A stretch of DNA of 64,000 nucleotides from DASTFY01 sp963829955 (GCA_963829955.1 CAWHKS010000017.1:234727-298726); one strand, 5' to 3'; positions 33,993 to 42,962 are shown, counted from the first letter of the stretch. Program-made: numbers and translations. The notes: a model not told the origin generated them from the letters alone.

Positions 33993-35180
33993 ATGGGTGA
34001 GCCGTACCTGACCTCGAAGCTGCAGGGCTTCGGCACCACCATCTTCGCCGAGATGTCGGCGCTGGCCGTGGCCACGGGCGCCATCAACCTGGGGCAGGGC
34101 TTCCCCGACACCGACGGGCCGGACGAGGTCCGCCAGGCCGCGCTCGACGCCATCGCCGGCGGCCGGGGCAACCAGTACCCCCCCGGGCCCGGGGTGCCCG
34201 AGCTGCGCCAGGCCGTCGCCGCCCACCAGCAGCGCTTCTACGGCCTCGCCGTCGACCCCGATTCGCAGGTCCTCGTGACGTGCGGCGCCACGGAGGCCAT
34301 CGCCGCCTCGCTCTTCGCTCTGCTGGACACCGGCGACGAGGCCATCGCCTTCGAGCCCTACTACGACAGCTACGCCGCGTGCATCTCGATGGCCGGCGCG
34401 CAGCGGCGTCCGATCACGTTGCGGCCCCCTGACTTCGCGCTCGACGTCGACGCGCTCCGCGCCGCCGTCACGCCGCGCACCCGGCTCATCCTCCTGAACT
34501 CGCCCCACAACCCGACCGGCAAGGTGTTCGATCGTGACGAGCTCACGGCAATCGCCGAGGTGGCCCAGGAGCACGACCTGCTCGTCGTGTCGGACGAGGT
34601 GTACGAGCACCTCACGTTCGACGACGCGGAGCACGTCGCGATCGCCACCCTCCCCGGCATGTGGGACCGGACGGTGACCATCGGTTCGGCCGGGAAGTCC
34701 TTCAGCTTCACCGGCTGGAAGGTCGGGTGGGCCACCGGTCCAGCGCCGCTCGTCGGCGCGGTGAGGACCGCCAAGCAGTTCCTCACCTATGTGGCCAGCG
34801 GACCGTTCCAGTACGCGGCCGCGGTCGGCCTCGGCCTGCCCGACGCGTACTTCGCCGAGTTCCGCGCCGACCTGCAGCGCAAGCGCGACCATCTCTCGGA
34901 CGGTCTCGAGCGGGCGGGCCTGGAGGTGTTCCGGCCGCAGGGCACATACTTCGTTTCCGTGGACATCCGGTCGATCGGCGAGACCGACGGCATGGCATTC
35001 TGCCGCGCGCTGCCCGAGCGGTGCGGCGTCGTCGCCGTGCCCAACGTGGTCTTCTATGACGACGTCGACGCCGGTCGCCCGCTGGTGCGCTTCGCGTTCT
35101 GCAAGCGCATGGCGGTGCTGAAGGAAGCGGCCGACCGCCTGAGCGGCCTCGGCCTGCAGAACGAAAGGAGCGCACCATGA
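33993..35180 (+). CDS. PLP-dependent aminotransferase (glutamine transaminase K/methionine aminotransferase type)
   Basis: Predicted 395-residue fold-type I class I/II aminotransferase. The PLP lysine is in GSAGKSFSFTGWKVGW near residue 238; NPTGKVFDRDEL and the DEVYEHL aspartate complete the cofactor site. The AINLGQGFPD opening and FSFTGWKVGW are typical of YbdL/KAT-like enzymes, which use glutamine or methionine and 2-oxoacids. The next gene, overlapping by 4 bases, is an omega-amidase-type nitrilase, the known partner that hydrolyses the 2-oxoglutaramate formed. N-succinyldiaminopimelate aminotransferase is the main alternative. The ATG is preceded by GGGGGG, a weak ribosome site. Confidence 0.88.
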   Translation: MGEPYLTSKLQGFGTTIFAEMSALAVATGAINLGQGFPDTDGPDEVRQAALDAIAGGRGNQYPPGPGVPELRQAVAAHQQRFYGLAVDPDSQVLVTCGATEAIAASLFALLDTGDEAIAFEPYYDSYAACISMAGAQRRPITLRPPDFALDVDALRAAVTPRTRLILLNSPHNPTGKVFDRDELTAIAEVAQEHDLLVVSDEVYEHLTFDDAEHVAIATLPGMWDRTVTIGSAGKSFSFTGWKVGWATGPAPLVGAVRTAKQFLTYVASGPFQYAAAVGLGLPDAYFAEFRADLQRKRDHLSDGLERAGLEVFRPQGTYFVSVDIRSIGETDGMAFCRALPERCGVVAVPNVVFYDDVDAGRPLVRFAFCKRMAVLKEAADRLSGLGLQNERSAP

Positions 35181-35944
35181 AAATCGCCGCCATCCAGCAC
35201 GACATCGTCTGGGAGGACAGCGCGGCCACCCGTCGCCACCTGGAGCCCATGGTCGCGGGCGCGGTGGCCTCCGGCGCCGATCTGGTCGTCGTGGCCGAGA
35301 TGTTCGCCACCGGCTTCTCGCTGGAGGCGGACCGCATCGCCGAGGCCGAGGGCGGCCCGACCTCGACGTGGATGCTGGAGCAGGCCGCCACCCACGGCGT
35401 GTGGCTGTACGGGTCCGTGGCCGAGCGCGCCGGGGCGGGGCGGCCCCGCAACGTCGGCATCCTCGCCGGTCCGGACGGCACAGCCCACCGCTACGCCAAG
35501 TTGCATCCGTTCACCTTCGCCGGAGAGCACGAGGCGTACGACGCCGGCACGGCGACGGTGACGGTGGAGGTGGCGGGCGTCCGGATCAGCCCGTTCGTCT
35601 GCTACGACCTGCGCTTCGCCGACGACTGGTGGCCGCTGGCGCCCACCACCGACCTCTACCTGTGCTGCGCCAACTGGCCCGAAGCGCGGCGCAGCCACTG
35701 GACGGCGCTCTTGCAGGCGCGAGCCATCGAGAACCAGGCCTATGTGGTCGGGGCCAACCGCGTCGGCGAAGGCGGCGGGCTCAGCTACGCGGGTGACAGC
35801 CGCATCTTCGATCCCATGGGCGAGATGCTGGCCGGCGCGGCCCGGACCGAGACGGTGCTGCTGGCCGACGTCGACGCCGCCGAAGTCGCAAAGGTGCGTG
35901 AGCGCTTCCGATTCCTGCAGGACCGCCGCACCGGCGCGCCCTGA
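35177..35944 (+). CDS. Nitrilase-superfamily carbon-nitrogen hydrolase (omega-amidase type)
   Basis: Predicted 255 residues. The Glu-Lys-Cys triad is visible: VVAEMFATGFS (Glu), RYAKLHPFTFAGEHEAY (Lys), and SPFVCYDLRF (Cys). The MFATGFS context and the 255-residue length match omega-amidase/YafV enzymes, which hydrolyse 2-oxoglutaramate and 2-oxosuccinamate. Its ATG sits inside the stop of the aminotransferase gene with AAAGGAG upstream, so the two are one translational unit. Together they would make glutamine transamination irreversible, for example in methionine salvage. Confidence 0.88.
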   Translation: MKIAAIQHDIVWEDSAATRRHLEPMVAGAVASGADLVVVAEMFATGFSLEADRIAEAEGGPTSTWMLEQAATHGVWLYGSVAERAGAGRPRNVGILAGPDGTAHRYAKLHPFTFAGEHEAYDAGTATVTVEVAGVRISPFVCYDLRFADDWWPLAPTTDLYLCCANWPEARRSHWTALLQARAIENQAYVVGANRVGEGGGLSYAGDSRIFDPMGEMLAGAARTETVLLADVDAAEVAKVRERFRFLQDRRTGAP

Positions 35945-35997
35945 ACCCGGTCGCCGGAACCCGGCTGCGCCGCGAAGCCCGGCGGTAGGGTGCGCCG

Positions 35998-36213
35998 ATG
36001 ACCGTGGTCCGAGCGGAGATCACCGCCAACGTCTGGCAGGTGCGCACGGAAGTCGGAGCCAACGTGGCGGAGGGCGACGAGCTCGTCATCCTCGAGTCCA
36101 TGAAGATGGAGATCCCGGTCACCGCGCCCTCGTCGGGGACAGTGGTCGAGCTGCGGGTCGCCCCGGACGACAACGTCCAGGAGGGCGACGTGGTGGCCGT
36201 CCTCGACCCGTGA
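35998..36213 (+). CDS. Biotin/lipoyl attachment carrier protein (BCCP-like)
   Basis: Predicted 71 residues, a free-standing biotinyl domain. The biotinylation motif is ESMKMEIPV with the acceptor Lys at the ExMKM position, and the symmetrical second half reads GTVVELRVAPDDNVQEGD. It would shuttle carboxyl groups between a biotin carboxylase and a carboxyltransferase, such as the one at 32248. TAGGGT lies 6 bases before the ATG and no Shine-Dalgarno is seen, pointing to a leaderless promoter. The next gene starts inside its stop codon (GTGA). Confidence 0.9.
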   Translation: MTVVRAEITANVWQVRTEVGANVAEGDELVILESMKMEIPVTAPSSGTVVELRVAPDDNVQEGDVVAVLDP

Positions 36214-36941
36214 CCGTCCACACGGAGTGGCGGGGCCAGGTGCTGCTCGCCAGCCTCGATCGGCCGGAGCGGCGAAACGCTATCGATCACGCCACCCTCG
36301 TCGCGTTGCGGGAGGTGCAGGCGGCGGCTGCGGCCGACCGCGCTCGTGTGCTGGTGCTGACCGGCGCCCCGCCGGCGTTCTGCGCTGGTGCCGACCTGGG
36401 CGGCGTGGAGGATCGCGGGTTCACGAGCGCGCTCGGTGATGTGCTGCGGGGCTTCGGGGAGCTGCCGGCCGTCTGCATCGCCGCCGTCGACGGCCCTGCG
36501 CTCGGCGCGGGGATGCAGCTGGCGGCGGCCTGCGACCTGCGCGTCGCGACCACCGCCAGCGTGTTCGGCATCCCGGCCGCGCGGCTGGGTCTCGCCCTGG
36601 ACGAGTGGACGATCGAGCGCGTGAGCCGGGAGGTCGGGTGGCCGACCACGAGGGCCATGCTGCTGGCGGCGACGACGGCGACCGGCGAGGAGCTTCACCG
36701 TCTCGGGTTCGTGCAGCGAACCGGAGCCCTCGACGTGGCCCTCGACTGGGCCGCCGAGATCGCCGAGCTGGCGCCGCTGACCATCGCCGCACACAAGCTG
36801 GCCATGGAGCGTTCGGCTCCTTCACTGATGGCGGATCCCGAGGTCGACGAGGCCCGCCGGCGGGCCTGGGCCAGCGCCGATGCCTTGGAGGGCCGCACGG
36901 CATTCCTGGAGAAGCGCCGGCCCCGCTTCACCGGCACCTGA
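36210..36941 (+). CDS. Enoyl-CoA hydratase/isomerase family protein
   Basis: Predicted 243-residue crotonase. LDRPERRNAID is the family N-terminus, AFCAGADLGGVED and GPALGAGMQLAAACDLRV are the two oxyanion-hole segments, and the tail FLEKRRPRFTGT is the usual C-terminus. The position of the catalytic Glu in the second segment is occupied by a hydrophobic stretch (GLALDEWTIER), so an isomerase or non-hydratase activity is possible. The GTG start overlaps the biotin carrier stop. This crotonase is distinct from the one at 30405. Confidence 0.87.
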   Translation: MTVHTEWRGQVLLASLDRPERRNAIDHATLVALREVQAAAAADRARVLVLTGAPPAFCAGADLGGVEDRGFTSALGDVLRGFGELPAVCIAAVDGPALGAGMQLAAACDLRVATTASVFGIPAARLGLALDEWTIERVSREVGWPTTRAMLLAATTATGEELHRLGFVQRTGALDVALDWAAEIAELAPLTIAAHKLAMERSAPSLMADPEVDEARRRAWASADALEGRTAFLEKRRPRFTGT

Positions 36942-36956
36942 CGGCGGCGCGCGGCC

Positions 36957-38192
36957 TCACCAGGGCGGCTGGACGGGCTCGTCCGCTGCGTCGACGACGC
37001 CGGCAGAAATAGGCGTCTCGGGCGGCGCGCGCACGCGGCGCGGGATGAGGCGGGCCAGCTCGGTGGAGCGGCTGGCCAGCAGCGGGCTGATCACCGCGAG
37101 CGCGAGGACGTAGAGCGCGACGAACGGCGCCAAGCGTTCGTCGAGCCCGGCCTCTATGGCCAGGGCCACGAGGATCAGCGCGAACTCTCCGCGGGCAACG
37201 ACCGTGAACGCGATGTTGGCGGCCGCCTCCCGGTCGAGGCGGTTGATGCGGGCGACGCCGACGCCGGCGATCAGGGCGAGCACGATCGACATCACGACTG
37301 CGGCGAAGGCCGGGGCCATGACCTCGTCGAAGTCCCCGACGTCGATCGAGAGGCCGAAGGCGAAGAAGAACAACGCCGCGAAGGCGTCCCGCAACGGCAG
37401 GACGAGCCGCTGGATGCGCCGGACCGACGCCGTGCCCGCGAGGACGAGCCCGGCCATGAACGCGCCGATGGCGTCCGACACACCCAGCTCGAACGCGATG
37501 CCGGAGACCAGCAGCGCGAAGCCGACGAACAACACAACCAGCAGCTCGTCGTCGCGCGACGTGATGAGCGCGCCGACCACCCGGGTGCCGTACCGGGCGA
37601 CCAGCCCGAGCACGATGAGAAAGGCGAGTGCCCGCGAGAACAGCAGCACGGCCTCGGCGGCGCCCTCGGCCTCGCCGAGGATCGGCGCCAACGCGGCGAG
37701 GTAAAGAGCCAGGAACAGGTCCTCCAGCACGATGATGCCGAGGATGAGCCTCGTCTCCGGGTTGCCGAGGCGCCTGAGCTCGACCAGCAGCTTGGTGACG
37801 ATGGCGCTCGACGAGATGCCCGTGGCGCCGGCCACGAGGAACGCCTCCTTGCTGCCCCAACCGAGCGCGAAGCCGAAGGCCAGGCCCGCCCCGAGGTTGA
37901 GGCCGAGGTAGAGCCCGGCCGAGGCCAGCAGCTTGCGCCCCCCGCCGGTGAGGTCCTCGAGCGAGAACTCGACGCCGAGGTAGAAGAGCAGGAAGATCAG
38001 CCCGAAGGCAGCCAGGAGCTCGAGGTCCTCGGGGTGCTCGAACAGGACGGGGCCTGGTGTGTAAGGCCCGACGAGGATGCCGGCGGCCATGAAGAATGGG
38101 ATCGTGGGCAGTCCGACGCGGCGGCCGGCGCGGGCGAGGAGCCCGGCCAGCAGGAAGGCCACGCCGAGGACGATGAGCTCCCCGCCCATCAC
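36957..38192 (-). CDS. CPA2-family monovalent cation/proton antiporter
   Basis: Predicted 411 residues with about 12 helices. FLLFYLGVEFSLEDL, GATGISSSAIVTKLL and GIIVLEDLFLALYLA carry the conserved polar residues of the Na+/H+ exchanger domain, and the LGVSDAIGAFMAGLVLAGT segment is typical of KefB/GerN-type CPA2 proteins. It lacks a C-terminal RCK domain; instead the upstream gene encodes a separate TrkA-C-type subunit. The GTG start overlaps that gene's stop (GTGA), with an ATG as the very next codon as an alternative. Role: K+ or Na+ export and pH homeostasis. Confidence 0.92.
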   Translation of the reverse strand: MMGGELIVLGVAFLLAGLLARAGRRVGLPTIPFFMAAGILVGPYTPGPVLFEHPEDLELLAAFGLIFLLFYLGVEFSLEDLTGGGRKLLASAGLYLGLNLGAGLAFGFALGWGSKEAFLVAGATGISSSAIVTKLLVELRRLGNPETRLILGIIVLEDLFLALYLAALAPILGEAEGAAEAVLLFSRALAFLIVLGLVARYGTRVVGALITSRDDELLVVLFVGFALLVSGIAFELGVSDAIGAFMAGLVLAGTASVRRIQRLVLPLRDAFAALFFFAFGLSIDVGDFDEVMAPAFAAVVMSIVLALIAGVGVARINRLDREAAANIAFTVVARGEFALILVALAIEAGLDERLAPFVALYVLALAVISPLLASRSTELARLIPRRVRAPPETPISAGVVDAADEPVQPPW

Positions 38193-38668
38193 ACGCCCCG
38201 CAGGATGTGGTCGCGGAACGCCCCGCCGTCCTGTGTCCGTCCGGTGAAGACGAGCTCGTCGCCGGCCAGGAGCTTCGTGTTGGTGGTGATGTCGACGATG
38301 GGGGCCGAGCCCCGCAGGACTGCCACGATCGTGACGCCTGTCCGGCGCCGCACGTTGAGCTCGCCCACCGTGCGCCCGGCCGCGTACGCCCCGGCCGGGA
38401 TGCGCATCCAGTCGAACTCCAGCCCCCCGATCACCCCCGACATGCGCTCGGCCAGGTCGGCCGGCAGCACGACGCGACCGCCGAGGAAGGCGCCGAGCGC
38501 ACCGGCGGTCGCCTCGTCCAGGCGGGCGACGAACCGCTCTCCGGCGTAGAGCTCGACGTGGCCGTCGAACCGCCGGATGACGCTGAGCGGCCGGCCGTCC
38601 TCGTCTCGTACCTCGAGGCTCGTCCCGATCCCGGGTAGGCGGGCAGGACCGGGTGTGGACTGAGCCAT
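38189..38668 (-). CDS. Antiporter regulatory subunit with TrkA-C domain (KhtT-like)
   Basis: Predicted 159 residues. The C-terminal about 80 residues (AAGRTVGELNVRRRTGVTIVAVLRG to LLAGDELVFTG) form a TrkA-C (RCK_C) domain, which binds nucleotides or c-di-AMP in related proteins. The N-terminal part (SLEVRDEDGRPLSVIRRFDG) resembles KhtT, the partner of K+/H+ antiporter KhtU. Direct overlap with the antiporter gene supports a gating role. The start ATG lies 82 bases after the lipase stop, so the pair probably has its own promoter. Confidence 0.87.
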   Translation of the reverse strand: MAQSTPGPARLPGIGTSLEVRDEDGRPLSVIRRFDGHVELYAGERFVARLDEATAGALGAFLGGRVVLPADLAERMSGVIGGLEFDWMRIPAGAYAAGRTVGELNVRRRTGVTIVAVLRGSAPIVDITTNTKLLAGDELVFTGRTQDGGAFRDHILRGV

Positions 38669-38712
38669 GGGGACCTCCGGAACGGGCCGGCCCGAGCGGG
38701 CGGCGGGCGGCG

Positions 38713-38727
38713 GGCGGGTGTCCCGCC
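38713..38727 (-). terminator. Possible GC hairpin terminator after the lipase gene
   Basis: GGCGGG, loop TGT, CCCGCC forms a 6-base all-GC stem in the 82-base gap between the lipase and the antiporter operon. No T-tract follows. In a genome this GC-rich such stems also arise by chance. Confidence 0.25.
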
Positions 38728-38750
38728 GGAGGCTACCGGCGCGCCCGGGG

Positions 38751-39674
38751 TCAGCCCGAGCCGAACGCCTTTCTGAGCTGGTTCGTCGCCTGTTCGACGG
38801 CTGTCGTGGCGACAGGGCACACCGCCGGCAGGGCGAAGAACGCGTGGATCTGGCCCTCGTAACGGGTCTTGGTAGTGGCGACGCCTGCTGCCGCCAGGCG
38901 GTCGGCGTAGGCCTCGCCCTCGTCGCGCAGCGGGTCGAGCTCCGCGGTGATGACGAGGGCCGGCGGCGCGGCGGCGATCACCGCGTCGTCCGCGTGGTAC
39001 GGCGACACCCGCGGATCCTTGGGCTCGCCACCACCGGACAGGTAGTGGTCGATGAACCACTCCATCCCCGCCTTCGTCAGCAGGTACCCGTCCGCGTTCT
39101 CCTCGTAGGAGGGCATCGACATCGTGAGGTCCGTCACCGGGTACACGAGGAGCTGGAACGCGAGGCCAGGCACCTCGTTGGCCACGACCGCGCTGAGGTT
39201 GCCGCCGGCGGAATCGCCGCCCACCGCCACACGCGTCGGATCGCCGCCGAGCGCGCCGGCGTGCTCGAGCACCCAACGGGTGACCGCGACGCAGTCGTCG
39301 GGAGCGGCCGGGTACGGATGCTCGGGCGCCAGCCGGTAGTCCACGTTGACCACGACGCAGCCGGCCAGTGCGCCCAGCCGAGACGCCGTGATCGTGGACT
39401 CGGCGGCCTGTCCGATCACCCAGCCGCCGCCGTGGATCCAGATGAGCACCGGCCAGCCCCCCGCCGGGGCCTCGCCGGCGGGTGTGATGACCTGGCAGGG
39501 AACACCGCCGACCTCCTGCTCGATCACGGATGTCCGCTCGGGCGGATCTCCCTGGAGCAGGGCCAGCGCGGCGAAGGCCTCGCGGGCCTGGGTCGGGGTC
39601 ATCTCCTCGAGCGGCGGCTGGGCTTCTGCGGCGAGGAGGTCGAGGAGCTGCTGGGTCGCGGCATCGGGCGGCAT
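38751..39674 (-). CDS. Alpha/beta hydrolase, hormone-sensitive lipase family
   Basis: Predicted 307 residues. HGGGWV near residue 80 is the oxyanion-hole signature of HSL-type esterases, and GDSAGGNLSAV near residue 155 holds the catalytic serine. The acid is in ELDPLRDEGEAYA near 243 and the His in GQIHAFFAL near 275. These cytosolic enzymes hydrolyse short- to medium-chain esters. TAAGGT lies 7 bases upstream of the start with no Shine-Dalgarno, again suggesting leaderless transcription. Its upstream neighbour on the same strand is the frameshifted MFS gene. Confidence 0.92.
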   Translation of the reverse strand: MPPDAATQQLLDLLAAEAQPPLEEMTPTQAREAFAALALLQGDPPERTSVIEQEVGGVPCQVITPAGEAPAGGWPVLIWIHGGGWVIGQAAESTITASRLGALAGCVVVNVDYRLAPEHPYPAAPDDCVAVTRWVLEHAGALGGDPTRVAVGGDSAGGNLSAVVANEVPGLAFQLLVYPVTDLTMSMPSYEENADGYLLTKAGMEWFIDHYLSGGGEPKDPRVSPYHADDAVIAAAPPALVITAELDPLRDEGEAYADRLAAAGVATTKTRYEGQIHAFFALPAVCPVATTAVEQATNQLRKAFGSG

Positions 39675-39704
39675 GGTGCGGACCTTACGCGCGTCAGATG
39701 TTCG

Positions 39705-40929
39705 TCATTCGGCCGGGTGTAGAGCCGAGAGGGCTGCGGGGGTGACGATGGCGATGACGATAGGGGTGGTGGCCAGGACGAGGATCCCGGCCATCAGGAA
39801 TGGTGCAGTGAGGCCGGCCGAGCTGGCGATGGTGCCACCGAGGAGGGCCCCGGCGGGCATGGTTCCGTAGGCGACGAGTCGGTAGACGCTGTTGACGCGC
39901 CCGAGAAGCGGGCCGGGGATGACGGTCTGACGCAGAGAGACCGTGAGCACGTTCCAGACGGCGCCCGCGCAGCCGGCGGCGGCGAAGCACACGGTGATCA
40001 CCGGGGCGGTGGGTCGGATCGCGATGGTGGTCAGGGCAGCGCCGATGAGCGTGGTGGTGGCACCAAGGGTCAGCCCGAGCGGGAGCCGGCGTCCAAATCG
40101 CTCGGCGAGGAGATTGCCCGCCACCGCGCCGACGGCGCCAAGGCCGAGGATCAGGCCGTAGCCGAACGAGCCCACATCGGTCCGTTCGTCGAGCAAGAGG
40201 ACCAGCACGGTGGTGGCGGCCATGAACCCGAGGTTGATGATCCCGACGACCGCGGCGAGGGTGGGCAGGATCGGCTGGGTCCACAGCCAGCGGAGGCCCT
40301 CGGTGATCTCTTGGTGGATGGTCGACCGTGCGGCCGGGCGAGGCGAGCCTTCTCGGGTCGGGATCCGACGAAGCAGAAGTGTCGAGGCGAGAAAGGAGAC
40401 AGCGTCGACGATGGCCGGTAGGGCTGGTGTCAAGGCGAAGAGTGCACCGCCCACGGGCGGACCCACGAAGTCGTTGGCGACCAGTCGGGCGTTCTCCAGG
40501 CGGGCGTTCGCCGCATGGAGCCGGTCTGGCGAGGGTCCTACGATCGACGGCACGGCGGCCAGGGAGGCCGTGTCGAACATCGTCTCCGCCGTGCCCAGCA
40601 AGAAAGCGAAGCCGATCAGACCAGGGATCGTGACCAGGCGGAGGAGAACGACCAGGGCGAGTGTGGCGGTGAGCACGGCTCGGATCACGTCGACTCGGCG
40701 CATCACCACGAGGCGATCCCAGCGGTCGACCAGAGCGCCACTGACCAGCGCAAACAGCAGCCCAGGGGACGGTCAGCGCCAGTGTCACCGCGGACACGGC
40801 GATCGGATCGCGGCTGACGGAGGCCGCGAGCAGCGGGAAGGTGACGAGGAAGACGCCGTCCCCCAGGTTCGAGATCGCGGTCGCCCTCCACAGCTGGCGG
40901 TAGTCGGCGCCGAGCGACTCGCGAGGCAT
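39705..40929 (-). pseudogene. MFS transporter (frameshifted)
   Basis: Two frames join to about 407 residues with 10-12 helices. The first reads MPRESLGADYRQLWRATAIS...TLALTVPW; after removing one base of the CCC at 40761-40763 it continues LLFALVSGALVDRWDRLVVMR, the MFS motif A loop, and then runs intact to LHPAE. This is an enterobactin-exporter-like (EntS/MdtG class) single transporter. The start lies 3 bases from the palindrome at 40933, so it is probably repressed by the divergent ArsR-like regulator. The otherwise clean coding suggests a sequencing error. GC content of this gene and its regulator seems slightly lower than that of neighbours, hinting at acquisition. Confidence 0.8.
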
Positions 40930-40932
40930 GAC

Positions 40933-40950
40933 GATTGAGTCTTCTCAATC
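40933..40950. promoter_or_regulatory. Palindromic operator between MFS and ArsR-like genes
   Basis: GATTGAGTCTTCTCAATC is a perfect 7-base inverted repeat (GATTGAG/CTCAATC) around TCTT. It is 3 bases from the MFS start codon and 47 bases upstream of the regulator start at 40998. A locally AT-rich palindrome in a divergent regulator-transporter gap is the expected binding site of the ArsR-family protein. Confidence 0.65.
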
Positions 40951-40997
40951 GATCGAATGATGTCAACCGTCGGGCCTTGGCCCTGTACGATGGGGCG

Positions 40998-41522
40998 GTG
41001 GCCGTCAGCCGTCGCGAGGCGACCCAGGATGAAGCGCGGGCACTGGCCAATCCGATCCGCTTGCGGATTCTCCGCCTGCTGCGAGATGGCAGTCAGACCA
41101 ACGCGGAGATCGCTGGACGGCTCGACCTGAAGCCGGCGACTACCCTCCATCACGTTCGAACCCTGGTTCGAACGGGGTTCGTCGCGCCCGACCGCGAACG
41201 ACCCGGGCCGAACGGCATCACAGAGAAGCCCTACCGCGACACCGGCAAGTCCTGGACCGTCAGCGTCACCGACAGGACATCCGGGGGTCGGATCGACACT
41301 GCAGTTCTCGAGGCGTTCATGGCCGAGGTGGCGGAGGTCGGCGGCCAACTGGCGAGCTCAACTCGCGTCGCGCTCAACCTGAACCAGGCCAGCTACCAAG
41401 AGCTCACCAGCCGACTGGCTGCGCTCATTGACGAGTTCGATCATCGCAATGACCCCGACGGTGCTGCCTACGCACTTTTCCTCGCCGTCCACCGCCGAAC
41501 CCGACGGCGCCGACAAGGCTGA
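40998..41522 (+). CDS. ArsR/MarR-like winged-helix transcriptional regulator
   Basis: Predicted 174 residues from a GTG start (VAVSRREATQDEARALANPIRLRIL). The winged helix is LANPIRLRILRLLRDGSQTNAEIAGRLDLKPATTLHHVRTL, typical of ArsR-family repressors that dimerise on palindromes. The C-terminal 90 residues are helical with a REL-type ligand region unlike metal-sensing ArsR proteins (no cysteine pair), so a drug-like ligand is more likely. A TTG at 40935 is a possible upstream start but would place the operator inside the gene. It is divergent from the MFS gene it probably represses. The 240 bases after it show no gene. Confidence 0.82.
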   Translation: MAVSRREATQDEARALANPIRLRILRLLRDGSQTNAEIAGRLDLKPATTLHHVRTLVRTGFVAPDRERPGPNGITEKPYRDTGKSWTVSVTDRTSGGRIDTAVLEAFMAEVAEVGGQLASSTRVALNLNQASYQELTSRLAALIDEFDHRNDPDGAAYALFLAVHRRTRRRRQG

Positions 41523-41762
41523 CCCTCGCTGACCTCGTCGGTTCGTTGCCCGCTGCTCGGCTCGAGGGTCTGAGCGAGCGGGTCATGACGGGAGTGCGGT
41601 GCCGCGCACGACGATGCCGACGATGTGCTCGAGATGAGCAGCCGTCGTGGTGGCGCGGAACAGCAGGGGCATCGTGATCGACGGCATGGACCGACTTCGC
41701 GCCGTCCTCCGCCGAAAAGGCGCAGCGTGAGCCGGCCCCGGCATCTGAGCAGGGAGAATGAC

Positions 41763-42854
41763 TCAGATATTCGGCGGCAGCAGTCGGTTGACGTTCTCGA
41801 AGAAGAAGTAGAGGCACACGATGAAGGGCACGATGCCGGCGAGCGCGCCGATCCAGTTGTGTCCGGTGCGGCGACTGATCGTCCAGGCGAGGAGCGCGGT
41901 CGCGGTGAGCGCCAGGCCCCACAACGCCACCTGTGGCCAGGCGTCGGGATCGTCGAACCAGCCCCGCTCCAGCTCGGGTCCTCCGATGACGGCCGCCTGG
42001 CGGGGAGCCGTCGTCTCGGGGACCGGCGCGACCGTGGAGCCCGGGGCCGGCTCGCTGGTGGTCGCCGGCGCTGACGTCGTGGTGGTCGGTGCCGGCGCGG
42101 CGTCGAGGAGCGGGGCCGACTGGGCAGGGTCGAGCGCGGCCCGCACGATGATCCGCTTGCTGGCCGAGTAGCGGGGATGGCACGAGGTCAGCGTGAGGAT
42201 CGGCTGGGCGCTCGGGGCCAGCACCTCGTACTGCGACGGCGACACGATGAACTGCTCTGTCACCTTGTAGACGAAGCGGTCGCCCGTGGTGCTGGTGAGG
42301 ATCACGTCGTCCCCAGGAGCCAGCTCGTCGACGCGGAAGAAGGGCGCGCCGTACGTCGTGCGGTGTCCGGCGATCCCGACGTTCCCGCCCTGGCCGGGGA
42401 GCGGGGTGTCCGGGTAATGGCCCGGCCCCTTCTTGAGCTCGTCCACGCCGACGCCTGACACCACGATCCAGTCGAGGCCGATGGACGGCGCCTCGAGCCG
42501 GGCCACCGGGTCGCCGAGCACGGCCGGCGGGAGCGTGGCCGGCGTCGTCGTGGTCGTGGTGGTGGCGGCCGCGGAGCTCGTCGGACCGGCGACCGTCGTC
42601 GGCACCGTGGTCGTCGCCGAGGAAGGGGATGACGACACCGTCTCCGCGAACTGCTGCTCCAGCCGGTTCTGCGCCTGGCGCGTCTGGATGCCCGTCCCCC
42701 ACAGCTGATAGGCGACGAAGGCCAGCAGCAGCAGCCCGACGGCCACCAACACACGGCCGACGCCTCCGACCCACCACCGCCAGTCCCGGCGGCGCCGGTA
42801 CGGCGCCACTTCGATGTCCGGCCAGGCGGAAGGGTTGGCCGCCTCGTCGTTCAC
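41763..42854 (-). CDS. Class E sortase with C-terminal membrane helices
   Basis: Predicted 363 residues from a GTG. A membrane helix near residues 31-50 (VGRVLVAVGLLLLAFVAYQLW) is followed by a Thr/Ala-rich linker and the sortase beta-barrel. The catalytic His is in GIAGHRTTYGAPF, the Cys in ILTLTSCHPRYSASKRIIV and the Arg eight residues on. A Pro/Thr-rich segment and two further helices end the protein (LTATALLAWTI; IVPFIVCLYFFFE). Class E sortases of actinobacteria anchor proteins with LAxTG-like motifs to the peptidoglycan. No substrate gene with a sorting signal is recognised in the window. It is divergent from ccmA. Confidence 0.9.
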   Translation of the reverse strand: MNDEAANPSAWPDIEVAPYRRRRDWRWWVGGVGRVLVAVGLLLLAFVAYQLWGTGIQTRQAQNRLEQQFAETVSSSPSSATTTVPTTVAGPTSSAAATTTTTTTPATLPPAVLGDPVARLEAPSIGLDWIVVSGVGVDELKKGPGHYPDTPLPGQGGNVGIAGHRTTYGAPFFRVDELAPGDDVILTSTTGDRFVYKVTEQFIVSPSQYEVLAPSAQPILTLTSCHPRYSASKRIIVRAALDPAQSAPLLDAAPAPTTTTSAPATTSEPAPGSTVAPVPETTAPRQAAVIGGPELERGWFDDPDAWPQVALWGLALTATALLAWTISRRTGHNWIGALAGIVPFIVCLYFFFENVNRLLPPNI

Positions 42855-42962
42855 CTCGGCGGACGCTACCGGGTGCCCTCCGCGCCCCTCCGGTCGCCCG
42901 GGGCAGCGACACCGCCTGCATTGTCCCATCGCGGGGCCGGTCACTACCGTTGGCCCGCGCCT

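Noticed and set aside
41523..41762. Short minus-strand frame after the sortase stop
   Set aside because: It is simply the same frame beyond the sortase TGA, with no start signal and no recognisable similarity.
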